From positions 89,437-106,743 of the forward strand of contig WELB01000330.1 in the NCBI GenBank assembly GCA_009602725.1: DNA of 17,307 nucleotides, written 5' to 3'. Source of the stretch: Spirogloea muscicola. Taxonomy: Eukaryota; Streptophyta; Zygnematophyceae; Spirogloeales; Spirogloeaceae. Made by a program: the position numbers and the translations under genes. Shown piece after piece: positions 1 to 9,000 of this stretch; the first letter of the stretch is position 1, and each line of letters starts with the position of its first letter. The notes under the pieces were generated by a model. The model was given only the letters and a program-made list of their open reading frames with translations, did no database searches and had not been told where the DNA came from.

Positions 1-338
1 CCCCCCCCCCCAACTTGCTCAGCAGACATCCCCCCCCTGGGCGAGCACTTTCCTTCTCCTCTGATTCCCCTCAGCTCATCTGACTTCCTACTGCTGATTC
101 CTCAGACTTCAGAGCCAAGAAAGAAAGAGGCACTTCCAGTGGGAGCTCAGGCTTGTGCACCAGAAGGCGAGGTGGGCAGGCTCGGGCGTAAGAGCTGAAG
201 TACGCAGACCATCCGCGGGAAGACGAGTTCTTCCCGTTGGCAATTGACACCCATGGGGCGCTGGGCGCTCGGTGGCTCGAGCTGCTCACCCAGCTCGCCC
301 GCCACACCATCGCCCGTCGCTTCCACGGGAGCCGGTAG
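1..338. other. Left edge, no gene seen
   Basis: The window opens with a run of 11 C. No ORF here shows a recognisable domain. Short motifs such as AGCAGACATCC (near 20-30) and GCGAGCACTTTC (near 42) recur elsewhere in the repeat-rich parts, so this is probably the edge of the repeat cluster. Confidence 0.5.
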
Positions 339-670
339 ACTTTCCTGCAGCCGGGTCGCTGGCGCAAGTGTATCGAATGCGCCTGGCCGTCTCGCTGCAG
401 AGGTCTATGGCCCGGGCGTTGCACCTTCGTGCCGGCAGAGCCCTCGCTGCTGCCTCTGGCTCTGGCCAGGGGACCACTTCCAGGAGCCTAGCATCTCCGA
501 CCTGCGGCTGCTTAGCAGAGGTTACTGAGTGATTCGTAGCTGCTTTGTTTCTCTGTGTGCTTGTTTTTCTTAGCGCTTCCCCTGGACCCCTTCTCGTACT
601 ATCTTCATTCTTTTTTGGGCTGGCTTTTCCAGCCCCTATCCTCAATGGGCGAGCACTTTCTTCTTCTAAC
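339..670 (+). repeat. Composite dispersed repeat, forward copy with hairpin
   Basis: This segment reads from TGCAGCCGGGTCGCTGGCGC through TGCGGCTGCTTAGCAGAGG to a hairpin (GGGCTGG at 617-623, CTTTT loop, CCAGCCC at 629-635) and ends in AATGGGCGAGCACTTTC. Most of it is found in reverse orientation, partly rearranged, in 1434-1885. Related modules occur at 880-1080, 2070-2165 and 13135-13950. It has no coding capacity that I recognise. A non-autonomous mobile element is possible, but I cannot see ends or a target-site duplication. Confidence 0.7.
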
Positions 671-726
671 CTAGCGCTGTGAGAGGCCAGCCCAAAGAAG
701 AAGAAGCTCGCCCAAATTAAGAAGGT

Positions 727-790
727 GGCTGGAAAAGGCCAGCCCAAAAAGAGTGGACAAGGTCCAAAGAGCCGAAAGGCGCCTAAAACC
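727..790 (-). repeat. Hairpin repeat family member
   Basis: A hairpin (GGCTGG 727-732, AAAAGG, CCAGCC 739-744) is followed on this strand by a segment that, reverse-complemented, reads GGCTCTTTGGACCTTGTC, the shared 5' block of the family. Confidence 0.65.
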
Positions 791-879
791 ACACAGCTAT
801 GCACGAGACTACAATGGAGGGGAGCTTAGTAACCCCGACTTAGCAGCAGCACGCCGAGTAACTTAAGGGGATTGCTTTC

Positions 880-1080
880 CGGCAGCTAGTCTTTCGGATC
901 TGCGGCTCCTCACTCGTGGTTGCTGAGTGATTCATACCTACCGAGCAAGCTCTGATACATAAAATAAAGTGCTCGTCGCTCGATACAGCGCTTTTGGCCC
1001 CTTTGGACCTTGTCAACTTTTTCCGGGCTGGCTGTTTACAGCCCTGGCCTCCTTTGGGAGAGCCACTTCTCTCAGCAGAA
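880..1080 (+). repeat. Hairpin repeat family member, best preserved form
   Basis: The order is a TCTGCGGCTCCTCACT block near 898, TTGCTGAGTGATTCATACC near 920, then TTTGGCCCCTTTGGACCTTG (about 992-1011), CGGGCTGGC...ACAGCCC and CTTTGGGAGAGCCACTTCT. The same order is found at 13135-13310, so these two define the family consensus. Confidence 0.75.
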
Positions 1081-1182
1081 GGCAAGAGCGAGCGAGAAGG
1101 AAAAAAGAAGAACGAATCCGAAAACAGTGACAATATCCGTAACGGTATTCACAAGCGAGGAGTGCTGGAAAAGGGCATAAAA

Positions 1183-1262
1183 AGAAGTGGCTCTCCAAAT
1201 GGGGGCAAGGGCTGTGAAAAGCCAGCCCGAAAAGGACTGACAAGGGGCGAACGGGCCAGACT
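1183..1262 (-). repeat. Hairpin repeat family member, inverted relative to 987-1080
   Basis: On the plus strand it reads AGTGGCTCTCC, then GGGCTGTG...GCCAGCCCG, GGACTGACAAGGGGCGAACG. This is the reverse complement of the 987-1080 core. Together the two copies form a foldback with about 100 bases between them. Confidence 0.7.
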
Positions 1263-1371
1263 ACGAAGGGGCCAGAAGCGCAATTCTCAAAACAGGGGTG
1301 GGATGAATCACCTCAATAGCAACGAGTGAGGAGCCTCAATTCTGATAGACTGGCTAGTGGAACACAAAAAA

Positions 1372-1704
1372 AGAATGAACAAAGAACGAGAAGGGGGCCA
1401 GAGGAAGCCAGAGGAAGCGCTAAGAAACCAAAGCACACAAAGAAAGAAAGCAGCTACAAATTACTCAGTAACCCCTGCTAAGCAGCCGCAAATCAGAGAG
1501 GCTAGGGTCCTGGAAGTGGGTCCCCTGGACAGAGCCAGAGGCAGCAGCGAGGAAAGGGCTCGCCCATTGAGGATAGGGGCTGGACAAGCCAGCCCAAAAA
1601 AGAATGAACAAAGAACGAGATGGGGGCCAGAGGAAGCCAGAGGAAGCGCTAAGAAACCAAAGCAGACAAAGAAAGAAAGCAGCTACAAATCACTCAGTAA
1701 CCCA
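1372..1704 (-). repeat. Direct repeat, two units 229 bases apart
   Basis: 1372-1475 and 1601-1704 are nearly identical (AGAATGAACAAAGAACGAGA, then GGGGGCCAGAGGAAGC, then CAGCTACAAAT-ACTCAGTAACCC). Between and after them two copies of CTCGCCCATTGAG-ATAGGGGCTGGA occur (near 1558 and 1735). The units are the reverse complement of the 540-660 segment, so this is a local tandem amplification of the repeat family in reverse orientation. Confidence 0.85.
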
Positions 1705-1727
1705 AGCGAGGGCTCTCCCGGCACGAA

Positions 1728-1885
1728 GAAAGTGCTCGCCCATTGAGAATAGGGGCTGGAACAACCAGCCCGAAAAAGAATGAACAGAATGCACGAAGGT
1801 GCAGCGCACGGGCCATGGACCTCTGCAGCGAGACGGCCAAGCGCATGCGATACACTTGCGCCAGCGACCCGGCTGCAGAAGAACT
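1728..1885 (-). repeat. Composite dispersed repeat, inverted partner of 339-450 and 600-665
   Basis: It holds AGTGCTCGCCCATTGAGAAT, CAGCCCGAAAAAGAATGAAC, GGGCCATGGACCTCTGCAGC and GCGCCAGCGACCCGGCTGCA. The last two are the reverse complement of 339-430, but here they directly abut the hairpin block, so about 100 bases are missing or rearranged relative to the forward copy. Confidence 0.7.
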
Positions 1886-2040
1886 CGCCTTCTGTCGCCC
1901 CCTCCATGATTCACAAACAATGCCTGTCAATCGGAAGAGCCGTGCCTTCCTTCTCACAGCCACTGCTGTCAATTTGTGAAGAGCTCCTTGTCTTCTGCTC
2001 ATAGCCCTCGTCCCCTTGGAAGAGCTTTCACGGAATGCCT

Positions 2041-2165
2041 CGTGGCCACTTGAGTCACTGTGTGTCGTTCTAGCGCTTTGGTGTGGCCCATTCGGACTGT
2101 ATTCAGTCGTTTTTCTGGGCTGGCCACCAATAGTCATCGCCCTCTACTGGAAGCGTCTTTCGTCT
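2041..2165 (+). repeat. Hairpin repeat family member upstream of copy A
   Basis: GTGGCCACTTGAGTCACTGT at 2043 matches 13363 in the spacer. It is followed by a diverged family core (TTGGTGTGGCCCATTCGGAC, GGGCTGGCCA, CCCTCTACTGGAAG-GTCTT). The last motif also matches 13495-13512. It ends about 200 bases before the copy A start codon, so it may lie in or near the promoter or 5' UTR. I see no convincing TATA box. Confidence 0.6.
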
Positions 2166-2362
2166 TCAATCCTCTCCCCCATTTCTTTTCCGACGTTTCT
2201 TCGCCTTCTTTCCTCGGAAAGCGCACACCATGCTCGCCGCCACCCAATCCCTCGCCGCCGCCTGGGAGGGGCAATCGCGGCCCACCGTGCGAGCCTCCGG
2301 CAGCGCCTCCGCCCAGCTGCCGGCTGCTGGGAGCACGGCCTGCGTAGCCGCGATCGTCGAGC

Positions 2363-2445
2363 ATGGCAGCCATGGCAGCCGCCGCCCCACTGCTTGTTGC
2401 CGTCGCTTTGCTGACTTGTGTCGGCTTCACCGTGGGGGGCCTCGC
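2363..2445 (+). other. Copy A exon 1: signal peptide
   Basis: The exon starts at ATG 2363 and encodes MAAMAAAAPLLVAVALLTCV followed by GFTVGGL, a short Ala-rich start and a hydrophobic core typical of a secretory signal peptide. A second in-frame ATG lies at 2372. The first is preferred because it has A at -3 and G at +4. The donor is GTGAGC at 2446. It joins in phase to the LRRNT exon at 2650, giving an Ala codon across the junction. An out-of-frame upstream ATG at 2230 overlaps this start and would depress translation if it were transcribed. Confidence 0.75.
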
Positions 2446-2649
2446 GTGAGCAGTCCCCTCTTATTCTGTCACCCTCTGTATGCATTTGGCTGGCGATTAC
2501 GGCCGCTCTTTGAATCACAGTAGCCGCATTCCATTCTGCCACATTTGCTGCTGGGCTTCTGCGGCAGCATGCATTCCATCGCCATGCCCAGGGTGTGTGG
2601 CCTCCATGCAGCCCCGCCCGTTGACTGCCATCGTTCCTCCATTGCGCAG

Positions 2650-2793
2650 CTCCGACAAGGCCTAGCTGCTGGCCTTCAAGGCCGGCATAAGCAGTGACCC
2701 TTTTGGCACGCTTGCCAATTGACGCCCAACCGACCACACACCGTGCAGCTGGTACGGCGTTGTGTGCGATGCCATGGCACCTGGCGGCCACAG
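2650..2793 (+). other. Copy A exon 2: LRRNT cap with two in-frame stops
   Basis: In the frame set by exon 1 this exon reads SDKA, stop, LLAFKAGISSDPFGTLAN, stop, RPTDHTPCSWYGVVCDA. This is the LRRNT_2 pattern (ALLxFKxxI, then a conserved Trp, then CxWxGVxC). The TAG at 2663-2665 falls in the first helix. The TGA at 2720-2722 sits exactly where the family has the conserved Trp (LxxW), so TGG to TGA is the obvious change. The two Cys of the cap are kept. The donor at 2794 is GC rather than GT (CAG|GCAAGA), the common minor form, and it joins in phase to 3066. Confidence 0.8.
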
Positions 2794-3065
2794 GCAAGAG
2801 CTTTGATCATTGCAGTTAATGCGAGAGCTTGCGATGTATCAAGCGACCGGCACAAGCTTGGTAGCCCTGGCAGCAGCCGCTGTTTAGGTCGTGGCCATGC
2901 AAGGGCCGCAGCCTTTGCAGCCTCTGGCCAGGACCAACGGAAATGGCTGCCTGTGGGGCTCGGTGGAGGGCTTCTCGTTGCAAGCTCATTGGGAGGCTCT
3001 GCTTGGGGTCAAGACTTCAGTAAGCTCAGCTTCCTGCACAGCTGGCCACTGGTGTCCACGTGCAG

Positions 3066-3242
3066 GCAAGTGATTGGGCTCAATGTATCTCATGTGCTGC
3101 TGGAAGGCACGCTGGCACCAGAGCTCGGCAACATTGACAGCCTGCTCTACATTATCTTCATCGACAATCTGCTCACGGGCCCCATTCCAGCGGCGCTCGG
3201 CAGCCTCCCTAATCTTCGAGTCCTCTCCCTCGGAAACAACAG
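3066..3242 (+). other. Copy A exon 3: first LRRs
   Basis: This 177-nt exon has acceptor TGCAG at 3061-3065 and donor GT at 3243. It encodes the beta-strand leading into the array (QVIGLNVSHVLLEGTLAPEL) and then two LRRs ending in LPNLRVLSLGNN. The LxGxIPxxLGxLxxL spacing is the plant-specific LRR type. It starts and ends in the same phase as the single-LRR exons that follow. The frame is open. Confidence 0.85.
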
Positions 3243-3694
3243 GTTAGCATGCTTAAGTTGCTCGACTCGTTTCGCATCTCAGGCTGTTGTCAGACAGAAG
3301 GTGAGGTGACCGAAATTTCATTTTCTCTTGATCTCTCCTCTCCTTTCGGCAGGCTGTTAGGTTCCATGCCAGAGGAGCTCGGGAACCTCTCTGCCGTACG
3401 GGGCCTCTTCCTCCACAGTAACACGTATGAATGCACACCAATTTCGCATGCTGGAGACATCGCATGCTGTTCGCAAGTGACATAACAGCGACTTTGCTCT
3501 GCATGACGATCAATGGCCAACCGTTTGAGCAAGCTCAACAAGCTTCTGAAGCCTGGGCTGAGCCTGGCCTTGCTATGAAGTCAAGCTGCTACGAAGCTTC
3601 GTCAACTGTCGAGGTTCTTGCAGCCTGGTCCAACGGCCTTGATGCTTGTATTGACATTCTAGACAGCGACACTATGCCACCTGTCATTGCGCAG

Positions 3695-3765
3695 ATTGAA
3701 AGGCCCCATATTTCTCGGCCTTGCTGGGCTTCCGCTCCTGGAGTTGCTATACTTGACAAGCAACA
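3695..3765 (+). other. Decayed LRR exon inside the 3425-3887 interval
   Basis: After GCGCAG the sequence reads LKGPIFLGLAGLPLLELLYL then TSN, a good LRR in the array phase. The expected AA|GT donor is replaced by AACATGCCC, so the exon is 71 nt with no usable donor. Without it the 3425-3887 interval would be an outlier of 463 bases among introns mostly under 300. Confidence 0.7.
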
Positions 3766-4501
3766 TGCCCTGTATATCCTTGTTCTCAAGTTGGAGATGA
3801 GGTTGTGGGAATCGTAATGGGCACACTGCCCTCTGCTCATGCTGCTTCCATTAAATGAGTTGGTTTCTGACAAGGCCAAATGTGCAGCCTCACGGAAGTG
3901 CCCGAGGAATTTGGAGGATCTCTGAGCCTACAAAAGCTTGACCTAGATTCCAATAGGTGGGTTGCCAGGATCATTGTTTGTCTGCAAGAGTTGGTGAGTG
4001 CATTGGCTGAGTGATGTTAGTCTGCTTCTCTGTCTCGTCTCCAATTCAATGATACTGCCGACGCGTTCAAAGCATCTGATCACCTGATCACCTGATCTGA
4101 TCAGTGTCAATAGCTGATAACACAAGGCAGCTACAGCAACCAGCTGGCTGGTTGCTCAAGAGTAGTCTTGCTCTTGGTATCAGGCTCACAGGACATAATT
4201 CCTGCTCAGCTTGGCCAGAACCAGGCCCTCCAGTACTTGTCCCTCGCAGACAATCAGTAAGTATGATAGTAGATGGAAGGCAAATTGTGAGGTTGCCCTC
4301 AAGATTGCGGCCGCTTTACGTCGTCAAACATCTGTCTAGTGAAGAGCCAACAGATGTTAAATGTCTCGTTGGTGCTGTCTCTCCAGCAACTTATTGTGCT
4401 GCTGCACCTACTACCATTACAGTGTGTTGTCGTCAGCAATGAAGTGAAGGCATGCAGGGGTTAGCACATGCAACTTGCATCTTAATGTCAGCTGTACCAC
4501 C

Positions 4502-4820
4502 ACTTGCAAACATTGGTGACTATCCCTCCTGTCCAGGCTATCAGGAAGCTTACCATCTGCGCTCGGAAATTGCTCGCAGCTCCTTGGTCTCAACGTCTCC
4601 TTAAACAGGTGCACTGTAGACCATGAAAGAGTTATGGTCACTTTGGATACACTGCAAGGTCACGGTGGCTTGCATATTTTGGTGAACATCCTTCTTGTCC
4701 AGGCTGTCAGGAAGCATACCATCTGCGCTCAGAAATTGCTCGCAGCTCCTTGCTCTCGACATCTCCTTCAACAGGTGTGCTGCAGAGCATGGAAGACTAT
4801 TGGTCACTCTGCTTCCTCTG
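4502..4820 (+). repeat. Tandem duplication of one LRR exon with flanking intron
   Basis: Two direct copies lie 166 bases apart, about 4502-4654 and 4668-4820. Each holds one 72-nt LRR exon (4537-4608 and 4703-4774) that differs at about 7 of 72 positions by my count. The similarity continues into both flanking introns: TTGGTGA and TGTCCAGGCT before the exon, and GTG-CTG-AGA-CATG-AAGA and GGTCACT after it. The encoded repeats are nearly the same (RLSGSLPSALGNCSQLLGLN versus RLSGSIPSALRNCSQLLALD). This is a recent unit of LRR-array growth. Confidence 0.9.
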
Positions 4821-6083
4821 CATGGTCTGGTGGCTTCGCAGCATCCATCTTTGTAGAGGAGGATGACAAGCGTTGTAGCTACATCTTGTTTCCTGTGTCA
4901 TCCCCTTGGCATTCTTCAGTACAGTTGCTCTTTGACATTGCTTGACGCTGGTCTAGGTTGGTTGGGGCCATGCCTGTGGAGCTTGCGAAGACTCAGATCG
5001 AGCTCCTCTATTTTGAGCACAACAGGTTCATACTTGCAAAACATTTGCCACTCTACAATCAAGATGCCAGTCCCGTTGCCAGCTTGCTGCACACTTCGCT
5101 TCCTGAGGCTGCATCTGTGATCCATTTGCTTGTGTGGCACTGCGGATTCGCAGTCTGACAGGACCTATTCCGAAGGAGTTTGGTCAGCTAGTCAATCTCA
5201 CAGTCCTCTCTGCATACAGTAACAAGTATGCAACCTTTCTTGCAGAACATGCTGAAGTCTCGGTTGCACTGTCTGATCTAGCACAGGCAAATCACGCTAT
5301 TATTGGCATTGCTGAGACCCTGAAGCCCCTGATGGTGCAGATGACGCAAGCGCTGTGCCTGTAACAGTGTTGCTGTGCCATTTCAGTGATGATGTGATAG
5401 TGATGTCCTCTGTATGTTTCCAGCCTGACAGGCACTATATCTGCTGATCTGGGAAGGACCTCCCTGACCGGTTTGAGCCTCTACAATAATTCGTATGTTT
5501 CTGATAGACCTCTGTAGATGCATTTATACTGATTGAGGATGTCGTCAGTTGAAGTTCCCTGTAGAAACTTTAACACACGGTGAAAGTATGCATCATGCAG
5601 CCTTGATCAAAGCAGCTGGATCCAACCTTCGGTTGCAAATGCTATCTGCTGATGACATGGTCCTACCAGGTTGGAAGGCATGGTTCCTCCTGAACTGTGT
5701 GGCCCGGGTGATAGATTGACTTCTCTGTTACTCGTGCACAATGGGTGAGGTCATATGGGCTGGCCGTCAATGTTCCCACCCTTCTCATGCTGCTACTGGC
5801 TATTCATTTAATAATTGAATTGCTCTATTGTGTATCACCAAGGCAATGTGTGAATCCATCAATGTGACTCCTTTTTGGCCAAGGTTTTCGGGCCCACTTC
5901 CAGCAACAATAGGGGACTGCACATCTCTCACCTCGTTATTCTTGAGTCACAACAGGTGAGGCCACGTGCTCTTCTTTCCCTTTGTCTTTCAGTTAATACC
6001 CTTTCAATATTTCAAACTCAAAGACTCAAGAATCTGAATGGATGTTGTGTAGGGATCGATGAGAACCGGATGAATTGTTGCAG

Positions 6084-6128
6084 CTTTTCTGGTTGGATTC
6101 CAAGCTCAAGTAGTTGTCTTGCACTCAG
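6084..6128 (+). other. Half LRR fused to the following exon
   Basis: From TTGCAG at 6078-6083 the frame reads SFSGWIPSSSSCLAL and runs straight into the exon at 6129 (RLTGVIPSSIGNL) with no stop. It looks like the first half of an LRR whose remainder and intron were deleted, or an alternative upstream acceptor that adds 15 residues. The phase is right for both readings. Confidence 0.45.
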
Positions 6129-7801
6129 ATTGACGGGAGTCATACCTTCAAGCATTGGCAACCTTCGGATGTTGATTTTTACAGATTTGGGGAGCAATCA
6201 TTGAGTATGAGCAAGACATTCCTAGCAAATGTTGTCATGCGTAGCGCAACGAGGCATCCTTGCAAGTAGTATCCCTGGCACAGAGTGAGCCTGACAACAT
6301 CTACTCATTACTAGTGTGTCTGATTGATGAAGTGGTCATCGGTCATGAAGCTATGGAGAAGGTGGACAGTTGTTGAAGCTCTTTGTTGCATGCAGCCTTA
6401 CTGGTCCCTTACCATCGGAGTTGGGAAACTGCGCCAGTCTCAGCAACCTCTATGTCAATGACAACCAGTAGGCTCCAAGTTGCCTCTTGCCCGAATGTTA
6501 GCCATCAACCTACTTTGCTGTCCATAGATGTTCGACCTTAGGATGTCCTAGAACAATGTGTCCTGTCTTTAATCTCCGTCCAGGTCATCTCATGCAACAG
6601 CTCCCAGTCTAGAGGGAGCTGACTGCTATTTGTGCATATAAGAGCCTGAGTGCTGGCCACACTGGATTTACTACTCTCAGAGAGTCGCATTGCAAAGTAA
6701 AGATCCATGCAACACTGCTGAATGGTGCATCTTAGCGGACAAGCCTTCCAACATACTGCAGATTAAGCAGAGAGTTCCCCTCTTCGTTGGCGAGATTGCC
6801 CCTCTTACAGGTCCTCTTTATTTCGAACAATTGGTAAGTGACCACATACACATTGGACTGTTTGTCGTCTGCAACAGTCAGTAGATTTCAAAGTCCATGC
6901 CAATCTTTTGTTAACCCCTGATGTTGTCCTACTTGCTGCCGCCATGCAGTATATCTGGAAGCCTGCCCGCCGAGCTTGGGATGAGTGGCACTCTCACCCT
7001 ACTTTTGGTATTCCATAACAAGTACACAAATTACTGCACTCTCTTGAAGCTAGTGTGATGGTGTGGCTGGCACTAGCATCGTAATCTTTGTGTTCAATGA
7101 AAGCCCTCCCCTGCATATCGAGGTCAGCTTTTCATTGAATATTTGTTGAGGAAACCCTGAGTTCTGACACATGCCTGAACAGGCTGACAGGCTCCCTGCC
7201 ACCAGCAATTGGCAATTGCCATAATCTCACGAATTTTGAGCTTGGTGACAACAAGTGCGCAGTCCTGCTGCCTTTGCTCTTCTACTTTATGTCAGATATG
7301 CTGCACGTCAAGCTCAACCCTGACTTATGCAGATTGTGCTGATTAGTGTGACTTTGATAAATCACCAGCATTACTGGTCCGATTCCGCCTGGATATGGCA
7401 ACCTTACCAGCATGACCTCCTTCCTGGCTCCTATAACAGGTATGCTGATGACAGATAACAAGGATCATGCAGTCGAGATTAAGGGGACTAAAGCTGTCTT
7501 ACAGTAGCACGTGCATGTGAAGCCACATACCAGGAGTGACAGGACCTCCAAGCAGATCAAACAAACGGCCATGCATTTGTGTGGTTTCTTGCGCAGTTAA
7601 CAGGTAGCCTCCCAACCGAGCTCAGCCACTGTAGGTCACTGGACGCGCTGGACCTTCAGAGCAACAGATACTCTCCATCTAGCCCAAAACGTGCTATATC
7701 CAGATATCTTTGTTCTTCATCATCTCAAGACCAGCTGTTAGTGTCCAACTTATTTGGCATGTGACTGCCTCTGATATGATAGACATATCGTCGCTCACTG
7801 C

Positions 7802-8010
7802 GAAAGCCTGCAGTAGCATAAGTCCGCCACGAACAGTGCGGCTCTGCTCAAGCCTTCTAGACACTCCATGTGTTTGTGGTTTTGACAAGAAAGTAATGAG
7901 ACAGGCACGTTGTGACTCATACTCTGATTCTGCAGTAGTAGAAGTCTGTCACAAGTGATTTGGCTCTGCTGAAGTACTGTACTGTAGACTCCTGTTTGTG
8001 CTTGTGGGAC
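7802..8010 (+). repeat. Partial duplication within an intron of copy A
   Basis: CTGCAGTAG-ATAAGTC-G-CAC near 7808 and CTGCAGTAGTAGAAGTCTGTCAC near 7932 are followed in both cases by CGGCTCTGCTCAAG or TGGCTCTGCTGAAG and a GTTTGTG-TTG-G block. The spacing is about 123 bases and similarity is moderate. This explains the unusual 387-base length of the 7668-8054 intron; I found no LRR exon in it. Confidence 0.55.
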
Positions 8011-9000
8011 CTGTGACAATGATGCTTAAAGTCTCTGCTTATTCTTTTTCACAGTCTCAGTGGGCCCATCCCATCATCGTATGGCAACTTGGCTAACTTG
8101 TCAGATCTCTTCTTGAACTCCAACAAGTGGGCAGTACTCCTTTGTTGTTGGTTATCATAATGGCATTGATGACTTCGAGCCTTCAACTGACTGTTTAAAT
8201 GCTGCCTCCCATAAAGAGAGGTCGCAGAATCGTCAGAGTATTCTGCCATAGCATATTTGAGAGCTCTTTCTCCTGTTCCAATCACAGATTATTGGGCAAC
8301 ATACCGAACCAGCTAAGCGAGTGCAAAAAGCTCAGTCACCTCCAACTGACCTCCAACTTGTAAGGGCTTGCCTATGGCCACGTTGATTACTTGGCTCAAG
8401 TAATAAGGTTTTTCAGGTCACGGCATGTGAATGTGGCTCTAAGTATGTCTGCTATCAGTGCAGCCTTTCAAGATCCTATAATTCCAAGTTATCTCCAACA
8501 CATACCCCAGAAGCTTATGAGGTGGCACTCTGCATGTTGGATATGGCAGGCTTGTTGGAGGAGTACCACAAGAGTTTGGGAAGCTGCCTCTCCTCGTTTT
8601 TCGGGCCGACAATAACAGGTGATAAAAGCAAAGGTCTGATATCTCAGCAGGAATTAACAGCATTTGACTGTTTATATTGGTGATCGCTCAGAGTTTCTCA
8701 CGCCTGCAGTGTCGGCGAACTGATCTCTAGTGCTGTTTTCGGCCTGTGCCATAAATGAGGTCGCCCTTGCAGGTATAAACTCGCTGTCAAATGCTCGTGT
8801 GGTGTCAGCTTGGAGGGTGGAGTGCCACCAGAGCTCGCTGATTGTAGGGGAATGATCAGCTTGGACCTGAGCTACAACAGGTGCTGAGATGTGATTGCCT
8901 CGTCGATGCAGCCAGTTTCCTGATTTGCCATGTCAAGAGATGTTAAATTCAGAAGAGTCACAGCTGACATTCTCAGCGGGTCACTTGCAACTATTGGCAG

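Larger units (their letters stand above)
3353..8880 (+). other. Copy A exons 4-25: array of single-LRR exons
   Basis: Twenty-two exons each encode one plant-type LRR (about 24 residues, LxGxIPxxLGNLxxLxxLxLxxN). Intact ones are 72 nt, with variants of 69 and 75 nt and one of 63 nt. They start with the last base of an Arg or Ser codon after AG and end ...AAC-A(A/G) before GT, so every intron falls at the same residue of the repeat and every exon is symmetric. Skipping or duplicating one would keep the frame. Clean exons include 4537-4608, 4703-4774, 5154-5225, 5884-5955, 6396-6467, 7183-7254, 8055-8126, 8288-8359 and 8809-8880. Damaged ones are 3695-3765 (71 nt, donor lost), 4184-4257 (one base inserted, donor lost), 6129-6200 (donor GT to TT), 6771-6833 (9 nt short but in frame), 7369-7439 (one base lost) and 7597-7667 (one base lost at the acceptor, donor GT to AT). 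Confidence 0.85.

Noticed and set aside
1-11. Run of 11 C as a telomeric or regulatory motif
   Set aside because: It is at the very edge of the window, with no repeat unit. A simple homopolymer.
339-450. tRNA-like SINE head (TGGCGCAAGTG and ATCGAATGC resembling pol III boxes)
   Set aside because: Box spacing is far too short for an A/B pair and the other copies do not conserve both. Not called.
286-804. 172-codon minus-strand ORF
   Set aside because: It covers the repeat composite and hairpins. The composition is low-complexity, with no recognisable domain and no matching frame in the other repeat copies.
1694-2137. 147-codon minus-strand ORF
   Set aside because: It overlaps repeat modules whose relatives do not keep the frame; treated as chance.
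3431-3817. 128-codon plus-strand ORF
   Set aside because: It lies in the interval between LRR exons, and its frame differs from the LRR reading of 3695-3765. No domain is seen.
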